Assembly (NCBI GenBank): GCA_037127315.1
Contig: JBBBDQ010001294.1
Coordinates: forward strand, 381,001 to 445,000
Reading direction: 5' to 3'
DNA from: Ascarosepion bandense
Taxonomy: Eukaryota > Mollusca > Cephalopoda > Sepiida > Sepiidae
Length of the DNA: 64,000 bases
The stretch's first letter is position 1. Every line of letters starts with the position of its first letter. This document shows positions 28,318-40,309 of this stretch, in pieces. Below the pieces are notes generated by a model. That model had not been told where the DNA came from, did not search any database, and worked only from the letters and a program-made list of their open reading frames with translations. The translations under genes were made by a program, and so were the position numbers.

Positions 28318-29165
28318 TTTTTTTTTTTTTTAATCATTTCATCCCAGGCAAAGTGATAATGAAACAAATTAGCAAGGGGTTACTGGGACCAAAAGAGTGT
28401 GAAAAGAATTCAGTGTGGAGAAACAACAAAAAATGATCAAGTTTCTGGAAGACAGATGATTGCAGTTAACATTGTATTTAAATTTTTGAAGATTGTAAGT
28501 CACAGGAAAATAAGAAATCAGAAGGTAAATGTAATTCCCCAGGCAAGAAAAGAAATTAATAGAACATAAGTTACGGTTACATCGAGCTAATCCAGCAGTA
28601 AGACTATGAAACTTAGTCGCCAATCCCTTAATTGCAGTTGAGTTACCAAGGAGGTGAGCTCATTAGAACAATTTCAATGGCAATATTTATTGAAAATACT
28701 AAAGGATGTGCGTTGTGGTACAGTGGATATCGACTCGGAACGAGAAACCGGGGAGCCGAGTTCAAATTCCAGTTGTAATCTATTGCATTCACTTACGCAC
28801 AAATACCCTTGGAAAAGGTATTAATCCTTCTCTTCCTTCATGTTATGGGTTAAATAGCAGGACAGGTTGGGTTCTATAGCCTTGGTTGACAACCAGTCTA
28901 CCGCAGAAAGCAATGGCAACCTACTGCAGGATAATCTTCTGCCCAGTCAGTCATGTCTCTTTCGAGACATGATCGCCCAAGCGTGTATCACGTATGGCAC
29001 TTAACTGACTGACTAAAGGAATCCACATCATGGTGGTAGACAAAAGACTGAAGTTAAGATGTGAGGTAAAAAAAAACATAACATTAGAGATACTTCTTTA
29101 AATTTCATTGAGAATCTCAATATATATCGCAAAAACACAAGATATGGTAAAAAAATTTAATGTAT
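28318..29165 (-). mobile_element. LINE A copy hosting a full SINE
   Basis: Starts with the 3' tail in reverse (ttaatcatttcatcccaggc), then the post-ORF region, the ORF2 C-terminus (minus: ATKFHSLTAGLARCNRNLCS) and more RT sequence after the SINE up to about 29165. Confidence 0.75.
28707..29011 (+). mobile_element. Full-length tRNA-derived SINE (reference copy)
   Basis: 305 bp flanked by the 9-bp duplication actaaagga (28698-28706 and 29012-29020). The head carries an A-box-like tggtacagtgg and a B-box-like gagttcaaattcc, with a tRNA-Arg-like layout between. The body has two conserved blocks (accagtctaccgcagaaagc and gataatcttctgcccagtca) and a palindromic catgtctctttcgagacatg near the end. 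The 3' end reads cacttaactgactg. It is Pol III driven and needs a LINE for mobility. Octopus families OK, OR1 and OR2 are of this type, but which one cannot be told from memory. Confidence 0.9.
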
Positions 29166-31150
29166 CTTTTTTTTAAAATTATTTCAACCCAAGCAAGGCA
29201 GTGCTGCCACTGGGGTGCAGAGGGAAACATAAGAGGAGACTGAAGAGAAAGAGGAACAAATCACAGAGGGTGTTGAAGAATGGGTAAGAGAAGAATGGAA
29301 ACACTGGTTTGAAAAGAGCTGCGTGAGAGTAGAGCAGAAAGGGAGAAGAACAAGGTACAGTGGGTGTCAGGAAAATGATGGGTGTCAAAGAGATAAGAGA
29401 TAGCAATTGATGTTGCATGTAATTTCTTAGAGATTATGGCTATTAGGGAAGCAAGTATACAGAAGGGAGTTCCACAGGTGGGAAGTGTGAGAAAAGAAGC
29501 TGTTAGAGTAGAAGTTGCAGTTATATTTGATTGTTTTCACTGTAAAAGGGTGGGACCTAGTTGCCAGTCAAGTAGCTTCAGTAAATTTTTACAGAGGTGG
29601 CACCAGAGAGCTAAGCTCCTCAAAAAAGCTGTGAAAATATTTTTAGAAGAGACAGAGAGAAGCTACATCTCATTGGTAAGAAACTGACTGGAGTCGAGCT
29701 GCTGGGTTTGGAATCAATTGCATTGCAGATTCTCCTTTAGATTTTGTCATGAACTCTGGGATGGATAGCAGAGGTGCTCGACCAAAATTACAGCAGTATT
29801 CAAGGCACAGGTACGTGGATTCAGATGAGAAAAACTTCCTGGCACAGTGACCGACCTTCCTAGGAGTAGTTTCAGCTATTGATTCAATGTAGTCATTGTA
29901 CTAGAGATCGACTGTGAGTGGTAGGCCAAGAAGATGCAGTGTACTGCTTTCAGGGAGACTAACCTGATCCATGCTGATGGAAGGGGTAGAAGGGATTGTC
30001 TATGGTGGTTAAAGAATAGCAACTTTGTTTTTGAAAGCATTAAAATTTATAAACCATTTCTTACCCTAGTCTGCCACAGACTGGAGTTCCTTTTCAAGAT
30101 CAGCAGTGAGGTTTACTTTGTCAGCCTTGTCAGATCTCTTATCATGATAAGAGTAAATTTGGGTGTCATCAACGTAGATGCCTACTTGGGATTTGATTAC
30201 ATCAGGGAGATCGTTGATGAAGATCAGAAAAGTGTCAGACCTAGGATATAGCCTTGAGTGACACCTGTGTTTGTATGATAGGATCTAGAAGCATGCGCAT
30301 TCAATACAACAGTCATTACATGATTTGATAGGAAAAATTAGATTAAATGAAACAAGCATCCATTTATACCATTGTCCTGTAGCTTGCACAAAAGGCCAGC
30401 ATGCCAGATTCTGTCAAACACATTGGAGATATCTAGGGCAAAATATCTTTGCCATTTTTATTGTACTCTGTGATAGTCATTAGCATATCAGCAACAAACC
30501 TGGCAAAGTGGAAGCCATACTGTTTGTTAGAGCTGTTGAACCACTTCAGCATTGATAATAGCCTTGAACACTTTGACAAAAATCAATAGGAAGCTGATAG
30601 GGCAATAATCAGAAGGGTCAGTCTGATGGTTCTCCAGAGATTTTAAAAACTGGAACCACAGTGGAGGACTTTCAGCAGGTAGAAAGCATGAAGCAGAGAG
30701 GCAGTAGTTGTAGTGTTTTAAGAGAAAAGAGTAGAGTTCAGGGGCACATTTTTTCATGATGATGATTGGGAATTTGTCACCTCCACTTGCTTTATGGGGG
30801 TCAAGCTTTGAATTTATGTTAGAGACCAGCGAGTGCATAATGTAAACATCACTCAATTGAGCCTCAGTTCTAGGTTGGAAGTTGGATGTGAATACTCCAG
30901 ATGAATCTAATGTGGAGTTGGTGAAGAATGTATGAGCAAAGCACACTGGCTTGTCCGCTGCAGCTGTGAAGACCTCAAATTTATTGATCAAAGGAGAGGA
31001 GGAAGGTTTGCTGTTGTTTAGCACACTTTTGCAGAGCTGCCAGTTGTCTTTAGAGCCAAATTTGTGGGATGTTATATGCTGCTTCATTCTATTAGCAAAC
31101 AACAGCTTAGCATCATTTAGGACTCGCTTGCATTTATTGTGTGCGGAGAC
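29166..31150 (-). mobile_element. LINE A, long copy spanning RT
   Basis: About 2 kb from the 3' tail in reverse (attatttcaacccaagcaag) through the ORF2 C-terminus, palm and finger regions to upstream of RT. Landmarks on the minus strand: WNSLP-type box near 29460, YTH-like LKWND region near 29890, motif A region near 30430 and the RT N-terminus at 30600-30830. Stops and indels throughout. The 5' UTR and endonuclease are missing. Confidence 0.85.
30527..31102 (-). pseudogene. LINE A RT N-terminal region (jockey/CR1-like)
   Basis: The longest intact minus frame here, 191 codons. It includes KLDPHKASGGDKFPIIIMKK, CAPELYSFLLKHYNYCLSAS, and NHQTDPSDYCPISFLLIFVK followed by VFKAIINAEV. These are RT domain 0/1/2 motifs (KAxGxDxIPxxxLK, then NYRPISLLP...K.xExI), with substitutions such as CPISFLLIF. 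The upstream part (N-terminal ~90 residues) is the linker between endonuclease and RT. It is a fossil ORF without its catalytic YADD segment in frame. Confidence 0.8.
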
Positions 31151-31154
31151 AAAA

Positions 31155-31290
31155 ACAGATAAATGTATAGATGAATGGTAGATTTACAAATGTCTAAGAT
31201 TGCTTCTGATGCTAAAAATTATCTCACACAACTGACACAAGGAACCAGCTTTCCTAGCAACAGATTGTTTTTGCCTTAATTTAATGTTAA
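31155..31290 (-). mobile_element. LINE A RT C-terminal scrap
   Basis: gaatggtagatttacaaatg followed by gattgcttctgatgc and accagctttcctagcaac, matching 62620-62710 (the HIYKSTI and CRARMFF region in reverse). Confidence 0.55.
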
Positions 31291-31305
31291 AACAATTTAT
31301 GATAA

Positions 31306-31810
31306 GTCTATGTGGCTATTAATTGTAACATTCACTTTTTACAATTCTAATACTTCTTCAGCAACCAAACTCAAAAATGAGCTAATGTTGGATTTGTGGT
31401 GGAGTCATTGTGGTATTATTCATGTAAAGATCTTACAATACAAGGAAATTCTAAATGTACTTAATTATATCCACCAGCTACAACATGTCTATAAAAAATT
31501 AGTAGAAAATAGCCCTGTGCTTGTCAGTAATAAAGGAAATGTTCTCTCTATGACCACTTAAGGCCACTGGCAACAAAAATAACATAGGAAAGATTTTGAA
31601 ACTCATTTGGTCTGTTCAAGTCATTTTACCATAATCACCTAACCATCCAAAACAGTTATTACTTTTTTCAATGGCAGCAAAACCTTCTGATGGGGAAAAC
31701 TTTCTCTAATAAAAGCCTGATTTAAGAATTTGGTTGAAGCATTTTTACATCAAATCCTGCAGAATTTTACTCAAAAACAAGTGACAAAAATTCATTATAA
31801 ATTTTTTTTA
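31306..31810 (+). pseudogene. Decayed mariner transposase, catalytic part
   Basis: The plus frame gives LDLWWSHCGIIHVKILQYKE, then YIHQLQHVYKKLVENSPVLV, then, after stops and shifts, YYFFQWQQNLLMGKTFSN. Mariner transposases read WWDxxGVIHxELL...YxxQLxxxxxALxxKxPALVNRK...DYHLFRSLQNxLxGKxF. The HDNARPH box with the second Asp is unreadable. It is a single dead copy with no TIRs found. Confidence 0.65.
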
Positions 31811-31923
31811 CAATGATGTTTAACCTGTACAAAGTCTAAGAGCCACTCAATGTAGAGGGTTACAGAGTAAAAGGCACAGTTTATGCAGATATGTGGGAAG
31901 ATAACAATTAATCCTAGACTTGA

Positions 31924-32330
31924 ACAGGTTAGGATTGTAGTGATCAGGGAAGCATCCCCTTAGGAGTCAGTTCTAAAAGGCAGTAGTGCATGTGAAGAAG
32001 TTGCTCAAGTAGGACTTACATTTCTCCAATGGAATACAAATCGAATGAAGGTAGATTGCTACAATGTGTGTAGCATGGCAGATCTTAGCCATAATGGTTA
32101 GAACTGGTAGTATTAAAAAATATAGAAAGTCTGAAGACTTTTGATGGAAATAATGATAGTGCAGTGAGAGACTTGTGCCATCTAGTCTGTGTGAAAGGGA
32201 TTGCAAGATTGAAAATAATTCATCACCCACAAGGATGCAGAGATGTCTTTGGACTATCAAAACTGGAATGAGAAAACTGGGTAGCTCTTGGATATATATG
32301 GCAGCAGTACTCCATGGTGAATATATAATT
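31924..32330 (-). mobile_element. LINE C (jockey-like) C-terminal RT fragment
   Basis: The minus frame reads LVGDELFSILQSLSHRLDGT and LSLHYHYFHQKSSD, the jockey-type RVGDExLxxTLxPLSHRRxVASLxLFYRYxHGKCSDEL block. The cchi-type sequence (atggcagcagtactccat) is also at the core of the 164-bp array at 1-592. Confidence 0.75.
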
Positions 32331-32470
32331 CAATATATTATAATTACACATTACTTTCTGAAGAATAAAGTTGATAAAAAAAACTAGAAATTATTTATGA
32401 AAACTTAAAAGTTACTAATATTTTCTAAAAATAGTTTTTATTTAGCATTCTCATAAATTCAAGAATAAAA

Positions 32471-34420
32471 AGTTTCTCAACTCTAAGAAAGCTATCAGTC
32501 TGGTTCAAATCCCAGTGGTTGTTCTTAAGAATGTTAGCCGAGAGCTATAACCAGTCTTGGTTAAATTATTTTACCACTGCCTGAAGGATAAATGCTTGCC
32601 AAGACTATGGAAAGTATCAGCCGTATGCCCCTGTTTACAAAAATGCAAGTGAGTCCTCATCCACCATCACAATATTGACCCAGTAGCCTCTTTAGTGTCA
32701 ACAGCAAACTGAGTCTCTGATCAATAAGAAGATTGCTGGTCACCTCAACAGAAACAACTTCCTAGATGACAAACAGTATGGATCGCACCCCTCTTCGTCC
32801 ACTGATAATATCTTAACTGTCTTTACACATAGAATCAGAGAGGCACTAGACAATAAATTCAACAGGAACGTGACTGCCTTAGTGATATCAACATAGTCTC
32901 CTGTAATAGAAATTCTGAAAGAGTTTTCCCAATTATGAAGTTATTCTTAATAGTTAAGTCTATGAAGATTGTTGTTTATGGCCAGTCATCTGAAGCCCAT
33001 GAGTTCAATGCATGCATTCTCCAAGACTCTTATCTATCCTACACTTTTTCTGCTTTCTACTAACAATCTGTCATCCTGGGTATGATGATAAACTACATCT
33101 GGCAGCAAGGCGTCTGATTAGAAGGTTTAGGGAAGTGTGGAACCACCTCTTATTTGTTGAGTGAGGTTGGTAGCACCTGTTAAGGTCCCAGCTATGGGCA
33201 AAGAATGAACCCCCAGACTGAGGTAAAAAAACTGAAAGTTTTGATTTAAAAAAAATTACTTTTGTAAAAAGAAAAATTTACTCAAGATCCAAAGAGAAAT
33301 TAAATTTCAGCATTAAATGATTCATAATTGATGTGCTGTTAAACGAACAAACATTAACAATCTGCCTATCTGTAGTAAATATTTAGGTAGATGATGCAAC
33401 AGTGTATGGATACACCTTCAAAGATCAAAATGATTCGAGACTATCAGCTGATCTTTTTTTCTGACCTCGCTCTAACAGCTCACTAGGGAGAAAAAAAAAT
33501 TTATTGTAACATTGCTGTACTGCTGAGATGGATACAATACACAAAGAAAGTGTGCTGCAGTATTATTCAGCACAACATCCGGTGCTAAACAGATATACAC
33601 AGAACAATACAGCAGCTACAATGACAGACAAAACAGAACTTACAACACAGAGAGGAGGGGGTTAGATCGCAATAGCTGCCGAAGTAATCAGTCCAGATAT
33701 TGCTCAAATGACACTCAAATATCAAATGTTACTGTTCTTTACTTAGATAGACCATTTCAGAACCATAGGCCATTTGATCATTGAGAGTGCTGCAGGGGTG
33801 TCAGCCACTCTACATCAAACATTCAGTATATCCAAAACCAAACTAGTATTATTCCATTGTCATTGGGCAGACTCTGAATATTTGCCTAGAGAATGGCTGC
33901 TCTTTCAAAAAGTCTCCTTGCATTGAACACCTATTGCCATTCAAGTTCACTCCAGACTTTAAGTGGGACTCACATATACAAGCCATCACTAAAGATGCTG
34001 GAAAAAGGATCAGTTCTTTCTACCATGCTAGTAAATACTGGACTCTTGTTGTTAAGCTCTTTCTTTACAAGATCTGCCCAGTTCTCACTTTCCAGTTTTT
34101 ATGTATTTCAGAAGTGTCTTTGGAGCCTTGTGGGTGATGAACTCTCACTAACCTGTCCCTATTTTTATGGTTTTTCTGACAAGCTACATTCCTTCCCAGT
34201 TTCAATCAAGTTCCATGTTCTCTAAACCTCCCCAATCAGAGGCTAATTTTCCAAGCACTGCTTAGATGTGGCACAAGGCCGAAAGTATGGAGTACCCCCT
34301 GAGGATCAAACTCACTACACCTTTGTAATAGGTTCTAGCAAGAAGATGCTTCCCAGATCACTTCTATGTGCTGCGTCCTTTAAAATCTTGGGTTAATTAT
34401 TATCTTCCCTATATACCTTT
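32471..34420 (+). mobile_element. LINE C (jockey-like), long decayed copy
   Basis: Plus-strand order: LPRLWKVSAVCP near 32600, an NN-LDDKQYGS box near 32765, FTHRIREALDNKFNRN near 32830, VDDATVYGYTFKDQNDSRLS near 33390 (the YADD catalytic box, here VDD), KWDSHIQAITKDAGKRISSF at about 33965, and the post-RT region to about 34340. It is the RT of a second LINE family, riddled with stops and shortened. A foreign stretch at about 33485-33820 separates the palm from the thumb. Confidence 0.75.
33485..33820. other. Unidentified insertion in LINE C
   Basis: Sequence such as gtgctgcagtattattcagc and cacagagaggagggggttag does not match LINE C coding sequence. It lies between VDDATVYG and the following KTKLV region. 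Its exact borders and duplication are unclear. Confidence 0.4.
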
Positions 34421-34878
34421 TTAGACTGCACCTCTTACACTCCTTCAACAAAAGTAACACCCTGCCTTGAGTGATTCTTGGGTCTTTTGTGCTTTCAAGC
34501 ACTGATTTATCAGTTCTCTTATCCTATGACATAACATTCAGAAAAGGTAGCAATTCTTTTTTTGCCAAGATTTATGGGCACTTTCCTTATTTTATTATCC
34601 TAAATGTCCCTAACATGATCAATAACATTCATGTCAGGAAAGCAACTTTGACATGAAAACGACTTAATCGCTTTTTAGAACTGTCATTCTTGAGCCTTTT
34701 TGTACTGTATGACATGGAATCCTACCATAAAAATTGTGCTCCTTTTGTTCAAATATATGTCAGGGATTATTATGAGAAATTTTTCCTGCAGGACGGCTAT
34801 ATTTTTGGATTTGATATCCCCTATGCACTCCAGAAGCTTAAAAGATCTTCTCAACAAGAGAAAAGGAAACTTACACTT
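34421..34878. other. Unassigned stretch after LINE C
   Basis: May include LINE C 3' UTR. The overlapping plus frames at 34690-34996 show no recognised motif and run into LINE A. Confidence 0.35.
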
Positions 34879-35590
34879 TAAAAATTTTTTTTTTTCATTT
34901 ATCATCCTTTTGGCCCACGAAAAGCAAAACTGCCACTGGTATGCAAAGAGTTACAATGTGAGAAAAAACAAGGAGCTGGGGATGTCAAAGAAATGATAAG
35001 ACATGAATGGGGATCAAGAAGATAAAAGATGGTCATTGATGTTGCATTTAAACTTTTCGAGATTGTATATATCAAGGAAGTAAGCAAACAGAAGGGATTT
35101 CCACAAATGTGAAGTGCAAAAAAAAAACTGTTAGAGTAGAAGAGGTAGTTACATTTAACTATTATGAGGATAAAAGGGTGGGACCTTGATGCCAATCTAG
35201 TCAGTCAGTTAAGTGCCATACGTGATACACGCTTGGGCAATCATGTTTCGAAAGAGACATGACTGACTGGGCAGAAGATTATCCTGCATTAGGTTCCCAT
35301 TGCTTTCTGCGGTAGACTGGTTGCCGACCAAGGCTATAGAACCCAACATGTACTGCTATTTAACCCATAACTGGAAGGAAGAGATGGATTAATACCTTTC
35401 CCAAGGGTATTTGTGCATAAGTGAATACAATGGATTCAACTGGAATTCGAACTCGGCTCCCTGGTTTCTTGTTTTGAGCCGATATCCACTGTACCACAAC
35501 GCATATCCTAGTAGCATACATAAATTCATGTGTTTCAGGAACAAGAGAAAAAGCTTGTCAGAGCAGTTACCATGAAAATACTTGTAGAAA
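34879..35590 (-). mobile_element. LINE A 3' copy hosting a SINE
   Basis: Begins with a T-run and the altered tail (catttatcatccttttggcc), then ccactggtatgcaaagagtt and the ORF2 C-terminal region. It is split by a SINE after ggaccttgatgccaatctag and continues tagcatacataaattcatg to 35590, where it abuts LINE B. Confidence 0.75.
35202..35507 (-). mobile_element. Full-length SINE
   Basis: 306 bp in reverse, with all conserved blocks. The tRNA-like head at the right end reads ccgatatccactgtaccaca. The repeated ctagt at 35197-35201 and 35508-35512 is the likely target duplication. Confidence 0.88.
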
Positions 35591-35870
35591 GCCACATCAG
35601 GAAGAGACAGCTGAAGTTTCTAAACATGTAATGAAGAAAGGAAGGCTTGGAGAATTTGGTACTCACAAGGCAGATAGTGGGAATGAGAGAGAGAGAGAGA
35701 GAGAAATACATCATGAGGTATATTTGATAAGTTTAAGCAGATGGATTGCAGAGCAGGATTTGGGAGAAATAACAATACAAAATATATAAAGAGCTATGAG
35801 AAACAGGAAGATGTAGAGGGCCATGATCACCTATGTTTTCAAGGGACATGGTGCATAAAAGAAAAACAAA
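35591..35870 (+). mobile_element. LINE B fragment (plus)
   Basis: Carries catcaggaagagacagctga (RKRQLKFL-type), gaatttggtactcacaaggc and agggccatgatcacctatgt (RAMI-TY). A (GA)n run lies at 35684-35703. Confidence 0.6.
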
Positions 35871-35879
35871 ATGTTCTTC

Positions 35880-36200
35880 CAGGACATCGGTGATCATAGC
35901 TCTCCACAACTTCCTATCCTGTTTTATTTGTTTATGTGTACTAGAAGTGTCTGACAGATCCTAAGTACATGTGTTCTTTTTGCTTCCATTTTTATTCAAA
36001 TATTTTCATTGTTCACCTATTCAGTCCATGCTATTCTCAATATCTATCTGTAGAACTGCATCTTTGTCGTCTAAAGCTTCCTATTCAGCTGTGAGGAAAA
36101 TGTTCTATCATTCACAAACATACAAGACAACTGATTCTACATTGAAATCCCAAATTCTTTTCTTTGTTTCTAACAAGATTTTCTTATTTCTTGATACATT
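35880..36200 (-). mobile_element. LINE B fragment (minus), tail-to-tail with the previous
   Basis: Starts ggtgatcatagctctccaca, the reverse of the AMIA box, then tattcagtccatgctattct and ttctttgtttctaacaagat, as in the LINE B copies at 58600 and 61040. The two LINE B fragments meet 3' end to 3' end. Confidence 0.55.
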
Positions 36201-36685
36201 TTTGAACTTTTGAAAGGCATCATTATTTCAAATTCCTTCCCTTATTACAACAGAAAATCTATCTAGGTTTGATAATGGAAAGTTCAAACAGGATTCTTGG
36301 CCCAACAATTTTCAGACCCACCCTTGTCTTTTAAGTGATATAGTTTTCAGGACATATGTGTCACTGGCCTCCTCAGCTTCTTTTTTAAATGTCTATAAAC
36401 TGTGAATTTCTATGATTCTGTTTTCTTCACTGTTTTTTTCAAATTCTTATCTCTCCTCTAAGTCTGGTTACCAACCAAAGATAGAAAGCTCAGTTTGTCC
36501 AACAATTGTACCCACAGTCACTAGAGATTTATTTCCAATTTTTCCAAAGGTTGTTTCAACTGGAATTTGATATTGTCTTGTCAATTTGATCTCCTACATA
36601 TTCATTTTGTTAGTTTATTCACAACTTCCAATCTGAGCAAATGAAAACTGCTCTAAAATGATCTACAGTGATAAAGGTAATATTA
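36201..36685. other. Unassigned AT-rich stretch
   Basis: Nothing recognised. It may include LINE B interior sequence. Confidence 0.35.
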
Positions 36686-36689
36686 GCTA

Positions 36690-38130
36690 TTTCCTTAGAA
36701 GGAAACATTTAGCATTCATAAACTGAGCAACTATTATTCCTCTCACTTGAATTTCACAAAGTCTTTCACTTGAGACATTTTTCTGAAAAATAGGTTTCTC
36801 AAGTCCATTAGCTGTTATTACTCTTTCCAGTATAGATGAAGTGGGGGATTCCTTCCTAAACTTTTATTTGATGTAGTTTAGAACATCAACATCTTGATTA
36901 TATCATTATTTTCACTTCTGATATCTGATACAATTCTTTGTTTGTAAATTTTTAGCACCAGCTACAAAGTTTGAAGAAGTATGAACTTTGCTAAGACTAA
37001 TAGGCAGTGACAATTTTATGAGAGGTGGTGAGGGGGCAAGAGGGACTACCCCACCAAATTTTGGCTGGACCCTCAGTTGATACACCCACTTTTTAAGCTT
37101 TAAAAATTTATGAAACTGATCAGTCTGATTTTGATAAGATCTGATTTTCAGCTGAATGTGCGTCATGGTTCAATGGATATCGGCTCAGAACGAGAAATCG
37201 GGGAGCCGAGTTTGAATTCCAGTTGAATTCATTACATTCACTTACACACAAATACCCTTGGGAAAGGTATTAATCCACCTCTACTCTCCAGTTATGAATG
37301 AAATAACAAGACAGATTGGGTTCTATAGCCTTAACTGGCAACCAGTCTACCGCAGAAAGTAATGGCAACTTACTGCAGGATAATCTTCTGCCCAGTCAGT
37401 CATGTCTCTTTTGAGACATGATCGCCCAAGTGTGTATCACATATGAACACTTAACTGACTGATCTTCAGCACTTTTCCCTCTGCTTTTTCTTTTTCATTT
37501 AGCTTTTTTAAGGACACACAGAAACTAGTTTGAAAGAAAAATAAACAAATTAAAACAACCAGATAGATAGAAACAGACATGTTGTTAGGAAGGAAAAGAG
37601 ATTTAATAGTCATATTTTCACATCTGAAGGAAGATGTTAATTAGAAATAATGTTCCCAACTTGATATGTAGATACATAGGCAGTCACTTATACTCAAAAC
37701 ATACTTATACTCAAAATCATTCTTAAATTGTATATATGATAGTGGTGTAGAATGAAAATGAAGGCGCTGCTTGAGCTTGCCCCCTCCTCAAAAAAATCTT
37801 GCCCCCTAAGTGCCCCAACTGACCACCTTCAGAGTTCCACAATCGTCACTGCTGATAGACTTCAACTGCTTAAAGCCATTTTTAACCATTGATATTAGAA
37901 AGGCATCAGATACAGATAACAATTTAAATATTTTTTAATGGCTTTGGCATCAGGTGTGACATCTATATGAAAGTCTGACGAGGTTATTTCCTAAGGGGAC
38001 TGACTTTTTCAGGTAAACTAGCCCTAGTGCAGGCTGTTCTATATTACTTATATCCTATATTAAATTGGTTATAACTAACAGAGCAACTTTTTGCACCTTG
38101 TTAGACTCATGTTTCCCACTGATATGGAGG
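36690..38130 (-). repeat. Family G interspersed repeat (copy 2), interrupted
   Basis: Matches 3340-4110 from ggaaacatttagcattcata to atcctatattaaattggtta. It is broken at about 36970-37850 by other DNA, including a full SINE and tracts with ggggcaagag and cttgccccct. Source element unidentified. Confidence 0.5.
37153..37464 (+). mobile_element. Full-length SINE
   Basis: Head tggttcaatggatatcggct with B-box gagtttgaattcc, complete body, ends aacttaactgactg-type. The hexamer ttcagc at 37147-37152 and 37465-37470 is the likely duplication. Confidence 0.88.
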
Positions 38131-38139
38131 GATTACCAT

Positions 38140-38713
38140 ACATGTAGACATACAAAGCAAACCTTTTATACTCCAGGTATAAAATGTAACTGCAGTTTAA
38201 GATAAGTTGTTAGAATGGGAGATTTTTTATGGTAAGCTAACCTCTGACTTGGTAACTATTCACATAAATATTTTCTACTAAAACAACTTAATCCACATTA
38301 TTATAATAAAATAATAAAAGTGAAGTATAGTAAAAGTACTCTTACTTTATATAATATATGCTATGATTGCACAACAGCAATAAAATGCATATTCATCAAG
38401 AGAAAAGTCCAAAATCATCATCACATACTTGTGATAGTTAATTGACATTATATCATTTCCTTTTTGTAATAATGTTGAAAAAAAAACATAATTGGATGTT
38501 TATAACATAACAAGACGTTTAAAGATCACATTCGAAGACAGTGGAATGAGTGTATGGTTAACCAGGAGATGTCATTCAGGCTACTGTAACAGCTGATCAA
38601 AAATGCAGCACCTATTTATGAGGTATTATAGATTGTATTATATGATGGTTTGAGTTTGTGCTTGAACAATCTGCACTTTGTAGGGAAATAGTTTCAAATC
38701 ACTCCTGGATAAT
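38140..38713. other. Unassigned AT-rich stretch
   Basis: No recognised repeat or coding motif. It could be the interior of the transposon whose HTH remnant follows. Confidence 0.35.
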
Positions 38714-39165
38714 TCAGAGCACAGATCTCTTGGAAATATCCACTTGCTGTGACAGCCGTTTGGTGGATTTGTTGGATGACTGTTCCAACTGGTCCCTGAT
38801 TTCTTGAAAATGATCCAGCATCCTTGCTATGAACTTTGAATCACAATGGACTTTGTTGTTGTTATCCGCATTTCCAGTGTTTCTAAACTTTTCTACCAAA
38901 CACGTGATGGGGAATTTTTCTCCAAGGATATTTGTGTCAAAATTACCTCTGAACCAGTGTAGATGACTTTGTTGCAAAATACAATTCCACAATCTTTGTG
39001 CTCTCTTCAACCAAAAACTGCTAGTAGTGGTCCATCTTGGTATCAGATAAAACTTACAGGTATCCTCTGCAACTCACCTGAAAAAGAAAAAGGAACAGTT
39101 ATTTCTTTAGAAAATATGAGCCTTTATTTTTTTCCCTCTTTTGTGACCCACCCTGTATATGCTTA
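38714..39165 (-). pseudogene. DNA transposase HTH fragment
   Basis: The minus frame (98 codons) reads LGEKFPITCLVEKFRNTGNA and LDHFQEIRDQLEQSSNKSTK, then RLSQQVDISKRSVL. This is the double helix-turn-helix arrangement (LVxKFRxTGSV...VxxALExxPxKSxRRLSxExGISxxSV) of DUF4817-type Tc1/mariner-superfamily transposases. Outside it (about 39150) is tgtgacccaccctgta, resembling the TIR of such elements. The catalytic domain is absent. Confidence 0.6.
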
Positions 39166-39699
39166 CTGAATTTATTTAATAAATTGAATAAAATACATTT
39201 TAAAGTATGATTTTTTTTGGAGGTTGTCTTGTATGGTAAGTATAGCCCAAAACATTTTAACTTGAAAATTTTCAGTGGATTTTACTGGTGAACTAGCTAC
39301 ATGCAACCATATACTCCATCTCACCTCTGGAACTCATTCTCTGTATATTGGCCTCAGGAGAGAAAGCAAGATTGATTGATTGATTGATTGATTATTTGTT
39401 TTATCAGCACATCAAAACCCCTGTGGGTCATTAAATGCTGAAGCTGTATTTTTTATTGAGAAATGTTTCAAAACATTTCAAATGGTTGTGAGATTTTTCA
39501 AAATTGTTTTCTTAATATCACAAGTTGTATATTTCAGGAGTATTTCAAAATGTAAGTGTTGTATCCTTGAGAAAGGTACAATTATGAATTTTGCACTCAA
39601 GTGGTAAACTACCAAAAATGAATGTTGTAGAGCAAACCGGATTATTCTGTACAAGAGTTTCATGTAGAGATTAGTCTACAGCAATAAACACTACCATAT
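39166..39699. other. Unassigned, with short (ATTG)n
   Basis: A tetranucleotide run gattgattgattgattgatt at 39371-39393 and AT-rich sequence without recognised content. Confidence 0.5.
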
Positions 39700-40022
39700 A
39701 CACTCCTTGCTAATTAGTAGCTATGACTCTCATATAACAGATGGACTCAAACATCCTACTGTACCAGAAGGGTAGCAGGATATTCCACTGCAACAGTAAG
39801 TTATATGCTTCAAAGTCCAAGTTCTGTTTTCTGTAGAAGTTGGAAGCATTTTATTTTCTTCAGATATTCTATCATTTGTCAGTTTTGAAAAGCATGTTAA
39901 GATTTTGTACTTGGTAATAGTTGCTACTTATTTTATTTGTGATTCTTGCATTCTGTCAAGATATGCTTGATGGGGAGAAATTGGTTGCAGTGGGTACACC
40001 AAGGTGTAGTTTCTGCCTTGAG

Positions 40023-40024
<2 letters not shown>

Positions 40025-40059
<35 letters not shown>
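40025..40059. repeat. (GT)n microsatellite in LINE D
   Basis: About 35 bp of uninterrupted GT dinucleotides. Confidence 0.95.
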
Positions 40060-40060
<1 letters not shown>

Positions 40061-40309
40061 TCAGGTGAGTGTGTCCAATTCTTAATCTGTTGAACACTAT
40101 GTCTTGTCTACAGTAAATTTTCTTATTGTTAGCTGATGTTCATATAGTTTATTGTTTGGGAACATGTCCCAAATTGCTTGCCATTTTTTTTTTATGTGTT
40201 GTATAATTTTGTTTTTGTAATCTGAATATGAGAGTTTGATGTTATTTTTATTTCCATTGCCTCTTTTGTCAGTGTGTTGGCTTCATGATTTCCCTTGATG
40301 CCTTTATGA

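Noticed and set aside
28707..28780. Functional tRNA gene
   Set aside because: A- and B-box-like signals belong to the SINE head. Acceptor-stem pairing is not convincing and the same sequence recurs as dispersed SINEs with target duplications.
36912..37166. 84-codon minus ORF with proline-rich segment
   Set aside because: Spans the junction of repeat G, an unidentified insert and a SINE start; no motif.
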